A DNA stretch of 64,000 nt, from the NCBI RefSeq assembly GCF_018128965.1, contig NZ_JAAEDH010000002.1:310001-374000 (forward strand). Reading direction: 5' to 3'. Below are positions 51,222 to 60,037 of this stretch, piece after piece. This stretch comes from Plastoroseomonas arctica. Lineage in GTDB: Bacteria > Pseudomonadota > Alphaproteobacteria > Acetobacterales > Acetobacteraceae. How positions within the stretch are numbered: position 1 is the first letter of the stretch; each line of letters opens with the position of its first letter. A program made the translations under genes and the position numbers. The notes beneath the pieces were generated by a model, which saw only the letters and a list, made by a program, of their open reading frames with translations, had not been told where the DNA came from and made no database searches.

Positions 51222-52097
51222 TCATTCATCGCGCGTGTTCTTGCGCCAGTGACGGGGGTGCTCAGCGTCGCCGGCGTTGGGGTCGGCGTCGAGGATGATG
51301 CGGGATTCGCCGGCCAGGGCGATGAAGCGGCGCCCTTTACAGCGGCCGATGAGTGTCAGGTTGGCTTCGCGCGCGAGTTCCACGCCCCAGGCTGTGAAGC
51401 CTGATCGCGAGATCAGGATGGGTATGTTCATGCGCACGGTCTTGATGACCATTTCGGAGGTCAGCCGGCCCGTGGTGTAGAAGATCTTGTCCTGGGTCGG
51501 GATCTGTTCGCGCCACATCCAGCCGGCGATCTTGTCGACGGCGTTGTGCCGCCCGACGTCTTCCATGTAGGCGATGGGCTGGTCCTGGGCGCACAGCGCG
51601 CAGCCATGGATGGCGCCGGCCTCGAGGTAGAGGGTGGGCAGGGTGTTGATGGCCTTGAGCAGGCCGTAGAGCCAGGAGGTGCGCAGGCGTGCCTCGGGGG
51701 CGAGCTTCACAGCGGCGAAGCCTTCCATGAGGTCGCCGAAGGCGGTGCCCTGGGCGCAGCCGGAGGTGAGGGTTTTCTTCTTCAGCTTGGTTTCGAAGTT
51801 GGTCGCGCCTTCGGTGCGGACCACGACGACCTGCAGGTCGTCGTCGTAGTCGATGGCGGTGATGGTGTCGGTGGTCTTCAGCATGCCCTGGTTGAGCAGG
51901 TAGCCGATCGCCAGGTCTTCGGGGCGGTCCAGGATCGTCATCATCGTGACGATCTCCTGGCCGTTGAGGTAGAGCGTGAGCGGCCGTTCGACCGTCACGC
52001 TGGTCTCGATGCGCTGGCCATCCTGGTCGAGGCCCGTGACGCGGCGGGTGAGGCGCGGGTCGGTGGGGTCGGGGCGGACGAGCAGCGCGTCGGTCAT
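51222..52097 (-). CDS. fdhD: Formate dehydrogenase accessory sulfurtransferase FdhD (variant cysteine pattern)
   Basis: 291 residues. FdhD family text is clear: VERPLTLYLNGQEIVTMM, DLAIGYLLNQGML, and EDVGRHNAVDKIAGWM, TTGRLTSEMVIK and IPILISRSGFTAWGVELA. FdhD takes sulphur from a cysteine desulfurase and sulphurates the molybdenum cofactor of FdhA. The usual CxxC loop near 120 has only Cys114 (TSGCAQGTAFG). A second CALC (Cys166, Cys169) appears in GAIHGCALCAQD, where E. coli has no cysteines. Sulphur relay may use a different pair. Upstream is a small membrane protein two bases away; downstream is repeat copy C. Confidence 0.92.
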   Translation of the reverse strand: MTDALLVRPDPTDPRLTRRVTGLDQDGQRIETSVTVERPLTLYLNGQEIVTMMTILDRPEDLAIGYLLNQGMLKTTDTITAIDYDDDLQVVVVRTEGATNFETKLKKKTLTSGCAQGTAFGDLMEGFAAVKLAPEARLRTSWLYGLLKAINTLPTLYLEAGAIHGCALCAQDQPIAYMEDVGRHNAVDKIAGWMWREQIPTQDKIFYTTGRLTSEMVIKTVRMNIPILISRSGFTAWGVELAREANLTLIGRCKGRRFIALAGESRIILDADPNAGDAEHPRHWRKNTRDE

Positions 52098-52099
52098 GG

Positions 52100-52528
52100 C
52101 TAGCGTGCCACGGCCCGGCCGCGGAGTGCGGTGAAGATGATGCCCATGCCCAGGCCCCAGACGCCGTTGATCAGCATCGGCCGCCACCAACGGTTGATGT
52201 CGCCCACCGGCATCGGCTGGCCGCGCAGATACGGCAGCAGGGTGAGGTTCACCATGGCCGCCCCCAGCATCCCCACCAGGATGCCCACGATGATGGCGGA
52301 CAGCCGCGGCCGCGCCAGCATGATGGCGCCGAACAGGATGCCCCACATGCCGCCCCAGAAGGCCTGGTTCAGGATGGTGGGCACGCCGTAGGGCGGCACG
52401 GGAGCGAAGGACCAGGGTCGGCTCGGCACCAGCCCGGCGGTGGAGAGCGCGAGCACGGTGAGCTGATGGAAGATCGGCACCGATATCGCGCCCGCCAGAA
52501 AGCCGAGCAGCAGGATTCGCAAAGGCAT
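52100..52528 (-). CDS. Hypothetical four-helix membrane protein upstream of fdhD
   Basis: 142 residues; family not recognised. Hydrophobic segments: MPLRILLLGFLAGAISVPIF, the AFWGGMWGILFGAIMLARP helix, LSAIIVGILVGMLGAAMVNL and INGVWGLGMGIIFTALRG. Polar loops are short and Pro-rich (SFAPVPPYGVP). It ends two bases before the fdhD ATG, so the pair is probably co-translated. A role in formate or sulphur transport would be speculation. Confidence 0.7.
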   Translation of the reverse strand: MPLRILLLGFLAGAISVPIFHQLTVLALSTAGLVPSRPWSFAPVPPYGVPTILNQAFWGGMWGILFGAIMLARPRLSAIIVGILVGMLGAAMVNLTLLPYLRGQPMPVGDINRWWRPMLINGVWGLGMGIIFTALRGRAVAR

Positions 52529-52624
52529 GAAGTCTCTCCCGAGGGTTGCCTCGTTCTAACGCGAGGATGCGCGGGCGCGCCATGGGCACGCCTTGGGGCC
52601 GCATTGGGGTGGCGTGTCGGGCGG

Positions 52625-53713
52625 TCAGCGCTCGCAGCGGATGAAAAGCGTGCTCCGATGCGCGGTTTCGCCCACTTCGGCGGCGCTGCGGTCGACGCCG
52701 AGGCTTTCGGCGGCGAGCGGCGTGAGCCCGGCACGGCGGAGGAAATCCATCGCCTCGGTGCCCTTGACCGCGAAATTCACGTTCTGCGGGATGTCGCCGG
52801 TGCGTGCCGCGATGCGCTGCGCGTTGAGCTTGGACACGACGATGCCCACCACATGGCCCTGCCGGTCGAGCAGCGGACCGCCCGAATTGCCCGGCTGCAC
52901 CGGCGCGCTGATCTGGAACTGCACCGGGTTGTCCTGCATGCCCGCCAGCGCGCTCACCTCCCCGGTGGTGAGGGTCGGACCGGAGGAGAGCACGCCCGAG
53001 AGCGGAAACCCGTAGGTCACCACGGCCTCGCCGCGGCGCACCTCGTTGGTGCGAAAGGTGAGCGGCGGCCCTGGGTCGCCCGGCACGGTGAGCAGTGCGA
53101 GGTCGCGGCGCTGGTCGACGCGCGCCGGCGGCGTGGCGGCCAGCGTGCGGCCATCGGCGGTGCGCACCAGGATGCGGTTGCAGCCCTCCACCACGTGCTG
53201 GTTGGTGAGCACCACGTCGCGCGCCACGACGAAGCCGGTGCCGGATGCGACGCGCGCGCCGGTATTGGGCTGCGGCCCGCCGCCGGCCGCGGGTGGGGGT
53301 GGCTGCGGGGTGCGCGGCGGAGCGTCCGGGCGCGGCGTGACGACGGCCGCGTTCGCCAGCCGCACCTCGCGGTTGGCGCAGATATCCTGCTCGCGCAGCA
53401 CTGCCTCGCGCCCATCCTCCAGCACCAGGCGCAGGTCGAAGCGGCAGCCGGCGCTCGGCGCCGGGCGCAGCGCGAACCTGGCATCGGGGGCGAGCAGCCC
53501 GCGGCTGAGCAGGTTGGAGCCCCAGTCCGGCCGCCCGCTGCGCACCGCGTGCAGCGCCACCGCGTCGGCGCCGGTGCCGTTCACGATGCGGAACGCCTCG
53601 GGCGAGGCCGGTTGCGCGAGCGTCGGGGATGGGGCCGGCGCCTGGGCGAGCAGCGGCAGGGCGGCCAGGGCAGCGAGGGCGAGGCGCAGGGGACGGGGCA
53701 TGGCGCGCAGCAT
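52625..53713 (-). CDS. Trypsin-like (S1C/DegP-type) serine protease, secreted
   Basis: 362 residues from ATG 53713 (ATG 53701 would also give a good signal peptide PRPLRLALAALAALPLLAQA). An N-terminal module of about 100 residues with two cysteines (SAGCRFDLRLVLEDG, EQDICANREV) is followed by a Pro-rich linker. The protease domain has GTGFVVARDVVLTNQHVVEG with catalytic His, DQRRDLALLTV with Asp and PVQPGNSGGPLLDRQG with Ser. No PDZ domain follows. It probably acts in the periplasm; substrate unknown. It is divergent from the copper ATPase gene by 63 bases. Confidence 0.85.
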   Translation of the reverse strand: MLRAMPRPLRLALAALAALPLLAQAPAPSPTLAQPASPEAFRIVNGTGADAVALHAVRSGRPDWGSNLLSRGLLAPDARFALRPAPSAGCRFDLRLVLEDGREAVLREQDICANREVRLANAAVVTPRPDAPPRTPQPPPPAAGGGPQPNTGARVASGTGFVVARDVVLTNQHVVEGCNRILVRTADGRTLAATPPARVDQRRDLALLTVPGDPGPPLTFRTNEVRRGEAVVTYGFPLSGVLSSGPTLTTGEVSALAGMQDNPVQFQISAPVQPGNSGGPLLDRQGHVVGIVVSKLNAQRIAARTGDIPQNVNFAVKGTEAMDFLRRAGLTPLAAESLGVDRSAAEVGETAHRSTLFIRCER

Positions 53714-53776
53714 GTCATGGCGCGGGGCGGCTGCGTCAATCGCATCTTCGCTGCAATCGGACCCTGCCCTGACCAT

Positions 53777-56118
53777 ATGCATCGCATGCCGGACACCCAG
53801 ACCCCGCCAAACCGCGTCACGCTTCCGATCACGGGCATGACCTGCGCCGGTTGCGCGCGTGGCGCGAGCCGGGCGCTCGGCTCGGTGCCGGGCGTCACCG
53901 CGGCGAGCGTGAACCTCGCCTCCGAGCGTGCCGAGGTGACCGGCAGCGCGCCGCTGCCGGCGCTGATCGCGGCGGTGCGTGGCGCCGGCTATGACGTCGC
54001 CAGCATCGATGCCCGGCTTGCGATCAGCGGCATGAGCTGCGCGGCCTGCGCCACGCGGGTGGCTGCGGCGCTCGAATCCGTGCCCGGCGTGATGAGCGCG
54101 AGCGTGAACCCGGCGAGCGGGGTCGCCGCGGTGCGCATGCTCGCCGGCACCACGGCGGGGGCGCTGGAGGCGGCGGTGCTGCGCGCCGGCTATGGGGTGA
54201 CGCAGGAGGATCATGCCGCGCCGGCGGATCGCGGCTGGGTCGCGCCGCTGCTGGCCGCGCTGCTCACCGCGCCGCTGCTGCTCGGGATGGCAGGCATGGC
54301 GCTGGGCCGCGACTGGATGCCGCACCCCTGGCTGCAATTCGCGCTGGCCACGCCCGTGCAGTTCATCCTCGGCGCGCGCTTCTACAGCGCCGGCTGGCGC
54401 GCGGTGCGCGCGGGTGCCGCGAACATGGACGTGCTGGTCGCACTCGGCACCGGCGCCGCCTATGCGCTCTCGGTCTGGACGCTGCTGCGCGACGGCGCGG
54501 GGCACGCGCATGGGCTGTATTTCGAGGCCTCGGCCGCGTCATCCTGTTCGTCCTGGTCGGCAAGTGGCTGGAGGGCCGGGCCAAGCGCGCCACGGGCTCG
54601 GCCATCGCGGCGCTGCTCGCGCTGCGGCCCGCCACCGCGCGGGTGATCGCAGACGGGACCGAGCGCGAGCTCGCAACCGAGATGCTGCAGCCCGGCGACG
54701 TGCTGGCGGTGCGCCCCGGCGAGCGCATCGCCGCCGACGGCGCCATCGCCGAGGGCTTGGCCAATATCGACGAGAGCGCGCTGACCGGCGAAAGCCGCCC
54801 CGTCGCGCGGGCGGTGGGCGAGGCCGTGCACCAGGGTGCCATCGTGCTGGATGGCCGGCTGCTGGTGAGCGTCACCGCGATCGGCGCCACCACCATGCTC
54901 GCCCGCGTGGCGTCCCTGGTCGAAGCCGCGCAGGCGAGCCGCGCCCCGGTGCAGAAGCTGGTGGACCGGGTGAGCGCGGTCTTCGTGCCCGCGGTGCTGG
55001 GCATCGCGGCCCTCACGCTGCTTGGCTGGCTGCTGGCCGGCGCGGCGGCCGGGACCGCGGTGCTGCACGCGGTCGCCGTGCTGGTCATCGCCTGCCCCTG
55101 CGCGCTGGGGCTCGCGACACCCGCCGCGATCATGGCCGGCACCGGCGCGGCGGCGCGGGCGGGCATCCTGATCCGCGACGCGGAGGCGATCGAGCGCGCG
55201 GGGGGGATCACGCTCGTTGCCTTCGACAAGACCGGCACGCTGACCGAAGGCCGTCCGCGCCTCGCCGCCCGCCATGGCGATGCGGACGGGCTGCGCCTGG
55301 CGGCGGCGTTGAATGCCGGCAGCGAGCATCCCCTGGCGCACGCCCTGCTCGCCGCGCTCGGCGCCGCGCCGCCGCCCGTCACCGATTTCCGCGCGCTGCC
55401 GGGGCGCGGGGTGGAGGGCGTGGTCGAGGGCCGGCGCCTGGCCTTGGGCAGCCCGCGGCTCCTGACGGAAGCCGGTGCCTCCGCGGGCCCGCTTGCGGCC
55501 CTCGCCGATGCCGAGGAAGCCCAGGGCCGGACGCTGGCCTGGCTGATCGAGGGCGACCGAGCGCTGGCCCTCTTTGCCTTCGAGGATGCGGTGAAGCCGG
55601 GTTCGGCCGGCGCCATCGCGGCGCTGCGTTCCATGGGCGTGCGCGTCGCCATGCTCAGCGGCGACCGCGACGCCGCCGCGCGCGCCGCGGCCGCGCCGCT
55701 CGGCATCGCCGAGGTCGCCGCCGAGCTGCTGCCGGCGCAGAAATCCGAGGCCATCGCGGCCTGGCGCGCCACCGGCGCGCACGTCGCCATGGTGGGCGAC
55801 GGCGTCAACGACGCCCCCGCGCTGGCCGCCGCCGACCTCGGCATCGCGATGGGCACGGGGACCGACATCGCCATCGCGGCCGCCGGCGTCACCCTGCTGC
55901 GCGGCGACCCCGCGCTGGTGCCGGCCACGCTCGCCATCACCCGGCGCACACTGGCAAAAATCCGTCAGAACCTGGGCTGGGCCTTCGCCTTCAACGCGCT
56001 GGGGATTCCACTCGCGGCGTTCGGCTTTCTCTCGCCGGTCGTGGCCGGCGGGGCGATGGCGCTGTCCTCGGTCACCGTGCTCGGCAACGCCCTGCTGCTG
56101 AGCCGCTGGCGCCCCTGA
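53777..56118 (+). pseudogene. copA: Copper-translocating P1B-type ATPase, interrupted by a one-base frameshift
   Basis: Two frames together encode a nearly complete CopA of about 780 residues. The first has two heavy-metal domains (GMTCAGCARG, GMSCAACATR) and the first membrane helices up to LYFEASAA near 54538. The sequence then needs one extra base: after GCCGCG the expected text VILFVLVGKWLEGRAKRATG is in the next frame. The second frame gives ATGES-type TGES (SALTGESRP), the IACPCALGLATP ion site, DKTGTLTEG and GDGVNDAPAL through to the end. All catalytic motifs survive, so the break is either a recent mutation or a sequencing/assembly error in a G/C run. Confidence 0.85.
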
Positions 56119-56148
56119 CCCAGCCGCGGCCAGCGATTGCCGCAGAGC

Positions 56149-56652
56149 TCAGCGGATATTGCCAGCCACTTTGCGGATGCTCTCGGACAGCGCGCTCATG
56201 AGGCCGTTCACCATCGCGATCACGCCGGCGCGTTGGCTCATCAGGCTTTGCAGCTGGATCATCGAGACCTCGCTCATCTCCATCATGGTGTCGCCCCGTG
56301 CGCGGGCGCCGAGGCCGTAGAGCAGCGCATAGGCGACGGCGTACTTGCTCGCCGGGTCGGCCAACTGCGCCGATCCCGACACGAGTCGGGTGGCGAAGGC
56401 GACGGCGCCGTCGAGGACAGGCCGCGTGACGCCCTGCGCGGCACCGGCCGAAGCCTGGCTGCGCAGCGCCGCGCGCGCTCCGGGCGTGAGGAGGATGACG
56501 GCCTGCCGGGTGCCCGCGAATGGCTCCTCCTGCGGCCCGACAACCAGGATCGGCGCCGCGACGGTCGCGGTCTGCGTCAGCGGGCGCGAGGCCAGCGTCT
56601 GGCTGGCGCCCTGGGTCAGCGACGTGGAGAACAGCCGCGGGGAGAGGGTCAT
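56149..56652 (-). CDS. Hypothetical protein, Ala-rich helical
   Basis: 167 residues; family not recognised. No signal peptide. The N-terminal third is Thr/Ala-rich with a hydrophobic strand (TVAAPILVVGPQEEP), then amphipathic helices (GTRQAVILLTPGARAAL, DGAVAFATRLVSG, SKYAVAYALLYGLG) and a Met/Ser-rich end (MMEMSEVSMIQLQSLMSQRA). ATG 56652 follows no evident Shine-Dalgarno, and the gene stands alone between convergent copA and the divergent Rieske group. Codon composition looks like its neighbours. Confidence 0.55.
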   Translation of the reverse strand: MTLSPRLFSTSLTQGASQTLASRPLTQTATVAAPILVVGPQEEPFAGTRQAVILLTPGARAALRSQASAGAAQGVTRPVLDGAVAFATRLVSGSAQLADPASKYAVAYALLYGLGARARGDTMMEMSEVSMIQLQSLMSQRAGVIAMVNGLMSALSESIRKVAGNIR

Positions 56653-56828
56653 GGGCGCGTCTCCGGATGGGCTTGCCGCGCGCAGGCCGGCGCGCGGCGT
56701 GGCGATGCTGCACCGGCGTCGCGGCGCGACAAAGACAAATCCGGCCCTGCCGCCTTCTTGCCAAGCCGCCGCGACCGACGCAGGCTTCGCCCGCCGCGCC
56801 GAAGACGCGGCGCTGCGGAGGATACTGC

Positions 56829-57200
56829 GTGAAGGATGTGTTCGTCGGCCTCGATGCCGAAATCCCCGAAGGCGGCCGCAAGGTCGTCGTCGCCGAGGGT
56901 GTCGAGATCGGGGTCTTCCGCGTCGATGGCGGCCTGCTGGCCTGGCGCAACGAGTGCCCGCACCAGGGCGGCCCGGTCTGCCAGGGCCGCATCATGCCCG
57001 GCGTCGAGGAACGCCTCGACGGGGAGCGCAAGAGCCTGGGCATCCACTACAAGGCCGGCTCGCTCGTCGTCGTCTGCCCCTGGCACGGCTACGAGTTCGA
57101 CATCCACACCGGCGCGCATGAGGGGCTGTCCTCCATCCGCCTGGCCCCACACCCCGTCAGCGTGCGCAACGGCGAAGTCTTCGTGGGCATCCGTGGCTGA
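56829..57200 (+). CDS. Rieske [2Fe-2S] ferredoxin-like protein
   Basis: 123 residues from a GTG. A single Rieske domain: ECPHQGGPVCQG gives Cys-x-His and VCPWHGYEFDIHTG gives Cys-x2-His, binding one 2Fe-2S cluster. A longer loop than usual separates the two (about 45 residues, with KSLGIHYKAGSLVV). It may supply electrons to an oxygenase, or protect or modify the adjacent amidohydrolase pathway. Its last eight bases overlap the next gene. There is no ferredoxin reductase or oxygenase gene nearby. Confidence 0.85.
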   Translation: MKDVFVGLDAEIPEGGRKVVVAEGVEIGVFRVDGGLLAWRNECPHQGGPVCQGRIMPGVEERLDGERKSLGIHYKAGSLVVVCPWHGYEFDIHTGAHEGLSSIRLAPHPVSVRNGEVFVGIRG

Positions 57201-57483
57201 GGACCTCGCCGCCTTCGCGCAGGCCGCGCTCGCCGGCCCGCCCGACGCCGTCTCCGACGAGACGATCCAGGCGCTGCTCACCGCTGGCCTGCGCCTCTAC
57301 GCCTGGAAGGTGGAGCAGCAGCAGCGCCACTTCCTGCCCATCACCACGCGGAATGCCGTCACCCCCACCGACGTCGCCGTCACCGTCACCGAACTTCTGC
57401 GCGCCGTGAACCTCAACCTGTTCGACCTCTCCATGTGGGCCGATCGTCCGCGCTACAGCGCCGACGACACCGGCATTCCGTAA
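57193..57483 (+). CDS. Small hypothetical protein between Rieske and amidohydrolase genes
   Basis: 96 residues from GTG 57193, overlapping the Rieske stop. Family not recognised. It is soluble and helical: EDLAAFAQAALAGPPDAVSD, IQALLTAGLRLYAWKVEQQQ, then FLPITTRNAVTPTDVAVTVTELLRAVN and a WADRPR end. The position inside an evident operon, the overlap and coding-like residue use support it being real. A subunit or activator of the Rieske or amidohydrolase protein is possible but not shown. Confidence 0.7.
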   Translation: MAEDLAAFAQAALAGPPDAVSDETIQALLTAGLRLYAWKVEQQQRHFLPITTRNAVTPTDVAVTVTELLRAVNLNLFDLSMWADRPRYSADDTGIP

Positions 57484-57497
57484 AGGACCCCTCCGCG

Positions 57498-58718
57498 ATG
57501 GACGCCCGCACGCCCCCGCCCGAACTGCCCGAGATCGGCCCGCGCACCAACTCGCTCGACATCCTCGCGCATGGAAAGGCGCAGGCCGCGCGGCGCGGCT
57601 TCGACCGCACCTTCATCGTCGATGTCGACAGCCATATCGGCGAGAGCGGCAACTGGCCCGAGGTGCTGAAATACATCGAGAACGACGCGACGCGCGAAGC
57701 CGCCTTCACCTTCGGCGGCGGCACCGGCCAGGGCGCCTTCCTCAACGACATCCCCGGCCTGCAATGGCAGAGCGCGCATGGCCGAATCCCGCACGGCTCC
57801 GGCCTCAAGGAACCCGCGCCCGACGGCTTGCCGAAACCAGTCTCCCTCGCCCGCCGCGCGATGGATGCGCTGTCGCTCGACTACCAGGTGTTCTTCCCCA
57901 ACGGGCTGCTGTTCCTGGGCATGCATCCGGTGCGCGAAATGGAGGTGGAACTCGCCACCGCCTACAACCGCTGGATCGTCGAGGAAGTCCTGCCCCACGA
58001 GCCGCGCATGAAGGCGATGCTCTACCTCCCCTTCAACGTCCCCGACGCGGCCGAGGCCATGGTCAAGCGCTTCATCGGCGCGCCCGGCGTGGTGGGCTTC
58101 CTCGTCACCTCCACGCGCTACCAGGCCGTCCACGCCAACGAGTACATGCGCACCTACGCCATGCTCGAAGAAGCGGGCATGCCGATCGGCTTCCACGCCC
58201 ACCACAACTGGCACAACGAATACACCAAGCAGCTCAACCGCTTCATCTCGATGCACGCGCTGTCCTTCGTGCTGTCGAACCTTGTGCACCTGACCAACTG
58301 GGTCATCAACGGGCTGCCCGAGCGCTTCCCGAAGCTGAAGACCATCTGGATCGAAAGCGGCCTCGCCTGGGTGCCCTTCCTGATGCAGCGCCTGGACCAC
58401 GAATACCTGATGCGCCGCTCCGAAGCGCCGCTGCTCAAGCGCCTGCCCAGCGAATACATGCGCGAGATGTTCTACACCTCGCAGCCGATGGAGGCGCAGA
58501 ACATGAAGCTGCTGGAAGGCACCTTCGAGGCGATCAACGCCGAGACGCAGCTGCTCTATGCGTCCGACTGGCCGCATTGGGATTTTGACGTGCCGTCCAC
58601 GATCTTCGACCTGCCCTTCCTGAGCGATACGGGTCGACGGAATATCCTGGGGTACAATGCGGCGCGGCTGTTCAATCTTGAGGTGCCTGCCAGGTATGGG
58701 CAGATGGCGGCGGAGTAA
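57498..58718 (+). CDS. Amidohydrolase-2 (ACMSD/decarboxylase-like) family protein
   Basis: 406 residues of a TIM-barrel metal hydrolase. Motifs along the barrel are FIVDVDSHIGES, the AMLYLPFNVPD strand, GFHAHHNWHNEY, IWIESGLAWVPF and LYASDWPHWDFD, placing His, His and Asp at the metal site. Members of this group decarboxylate or hydrolyse aromatic acids and ring-cleavage products (for example gamma-resorcylate or 2-amino-3-carboxymuconate semialdehyde). The operon (Rieske, 96-residue protein, this enzyme) followed by a Bug receptor suggests uptake and breakdown of an aromatic or carboxylated compound. Substrate unknown. Confidence 0.85.
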   Translation: MDARTPPPELPEIGPRTNSLDILAHGKAQAARRGFDRTFIVDVDSHIGESGNWPEVLKYIENDATREAAFTFGGGTGQGAFLNDIPGLQWQSAHGRIPHGSGLKEPAPDGLPKPVSLARRAMDALSLDYQVFFPNGLLFLGMHPVREMEVELATAYNRWIVEEVLPHEPRMKAMLYLPFNVPDAAEAMVKRFIGAPGVVGFLVTSTRYQAVHANEYMRTYAMLEEAGMPIGFHAHHNWHNEYTKQLNRFISMHALSFVLSNLVHLTNWVINGLPERFPKLKTIWIESGLAWVPFLMQRLDHEYLMRRSEAPLLKRLPSEYMREMFYTSQPMEAQNMKLLEGTFEAINAETQLLYASDWPHWDFDVPSTIFDLPFLSDTGRRNILGYNAARLFNLEVPARYGQMAAE

Positions 58719-58722
58719 GAAA

Positions 58723-58905
58723 GCATGGGGGAAATGAATTTCCCCCCGAAAACGTATACGTTTTCGCCCCATTCTTTCTTTTTTGATTACCTGGTGCTGG
58801 CTGCACAGCCAGCGCGAATAAACCGAACGAGCGCTGCCCCCCAGCCAGCACCAATAGATAAAAATAAAAGAATGGGGGTCTGGGGGAAATTCTTTTCCCC
58901 CAGTC
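58723..58905. repeat. Type 2 palindromic repeat, paired (REPIN-like) element with internal palindrome
   Basis: About 183 bases, starting five bases after the amidohydrolase stop. Left half: GCATGGGGGAAATGAATTTC, then a perfect palindrome GAAAACGTATACGTTTTC, CCCCATTC, TTTCTTTTTTGATT and TGGTGCTGGCTG. Right half is the inverse: CAGCCAGCACCAAT, ATAAAAATAAAAGAATGGGG, GTCTGGGGG and AAATTCTTTTCCCCC. The stem edges (GGTGCTGGCTG/CAGCCAGCACC) are perfectly matched. The extra palindrome is absent from all other copies. Confidence 0.82.
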
Positions 58906-58921
58906 TTCCTCGGAGGAAAAG

Positions 58922-59884
58922 ATGCACCGCAGGGCACTCCTCGCCACCCCGTTCCTGGCCACCGCAGCGCATGCGGACACCTGGCCCGACCGCCCCGTGC
59001 GCATGATCATTCCCTGGCCCCCCGGAGGCGGCAACGACATCGTCGGCCGCATCGTCTCCGAGCGTCTCGCCCACGCTCTCAGCCGCCCCGTGGTGGTCGA
59101 GAATCGCGGCGGCTCCAACGGCGTCATCGGCGCCGAGGTCGTCGCGAAATCCCGCCCTGACGGCTACACGCTGATGTTCCATTCGGTGACCTCGCACGTG
59201 GTCAATCCCGTGGTGTATCCACGGCTGCCCTATGACACGGAGCGCGACTTCATCGCGGCTTCCATCCTGGGGTATTCGGCGCTCGCGATCATCGTCAATC
59301 CGGGGCTTGGCATCCGCACGCTGCCGGAGCTGATCGCGCGTATCCGCGCCCAGCCAGGCCGGTTCAACTACGCCTCCTTCGGCAATGCCAGCGCGGGGCA
59401 CCTGGCCGGGGAGTTGTTCAAGCAGCGGCTGGGCCTCGACATCGTGCACGTGCCGTATCGGGGCGGTGGGCCGGCGTTGGCGGATACGATCTCGGGGGCG
59501 ATTCCGATGAATTTCTCGGGCATCAACACGGCGGCTTCGGCGCTGCGCGGCGGGCTGGTGGTGCCGCTCGCGGTCACGGGGGCGGAGCGCTCCTCCATCC
59601 TGCCCGACGTGCCCACGGTGGCGGAGGCGGCGGGGCTGCCGGATTTCGAGATGGGCGTGACCTATGCGGTCTGGGCGCCGGCCGGCACGCCCGACGCGAT
59701 CGTCGAGCGCATCGCCATCGAATGCACCGCCGGGCTGCGCGACCCTGGCGCCCAGGCGATCCTGGCGCAGAACGGGGTGGAGGTGTTGGCGCCGATGAGT
59801 GCCGCGCAGCGCGCCGCGCGGGTGGCGCGGGAGGCGGCGGTGCTGGGGCGGGTGGTGCGGGAGTCGCGGCTGACGCTGGAGTAG
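58922..59884 (+). CDS. Bug-family tripartite tricarboxylate-type substrate-binding protein
   Basis: 320 residues with a strong GGAGG nine bases before the ATG. A short signal peptide (MHRRALLATPFLATAAHA) precedes the Bug core WPDRPVRMIIPWPPGGGNDI, VVVENRGGSNGVIGAEVVAK, YTLMFH, VPYRGGGPALADTISGAIPM and PDVPTVAEAAG. It is a periplasmic receptor without adjacent tctAB. Its place after the Rieske/amidohydrolase genes (separated by a repeat) suggests it binds their substrate. Confidence 0.88.
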   Translation: MHRRALLATPFLATAAHADTWPDRPVRMIIPWPPGGGNDIVGRIVSERLAHALSRPVVVENRGGSNGVIGAEVVAKSRPDGYTLMFHSVTSHVVNPVVYPRLPYDTERDFIAASILGYSALAIIVNPGLGIRTLPELIARIRAQPGRFNYASFGNASAGHLAGELFKQRLGLDIVHVPYRGGGPALADTISGAIPMNFSGINTAASALRGGLVVPLAVTGAERSSILPDVPTVAEAAGLPDFEMGVTYAVWAPAGTPDAIVERIAIECTAGLRDPGAQAILAQNGVEVLAPMSAAQRAARVAREAAVLGRVVRESRLTLE

Positions 59885-59977
59885 CAGGGCCGGCCTCGCG
59901 GCGCAGTAAGCGCCGCAGGCAATAATGCCTGCGTTCACGCCGCGCCGGTCGCCGAAGCTCGGCGCTGCCACCACATC

Positions 59978-60033
59978 ACGCACCAATAGATAAGAATAAA
60001 AGAATGGGGTCTGGGGAAATTCCTTTCCCCAGC
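59978..60033. repeat. Type 2 palindromic repeat, single half element (inverse orientation)
   Basis: CACCAATAGATAAGAATAAA, AGAATGGGGTCTGGGG and AAATTCCTTTCCCC, the inverse of the half elements at 20082 and 47519. It ends five bases before the CorC stop codon. The 90 bases before it (59885-59977) contain two GC-rich hairpins (GGCGCAGTAAGCGCC and GCAGGCAATAATGCCTGC), possible terminators for the receptor transcript. Confidence 0.75.
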
Positions 60034-60037
60034 CTTT

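Noticed and set aside
56149-56652. R-body (RebB/killing trait) assignment for the hypothetical protein
   Set aside because: A vague similarity in Ala-rich helices and a TQTATVAAP-like start, but no convincing family signature and no second reb gene nearby.
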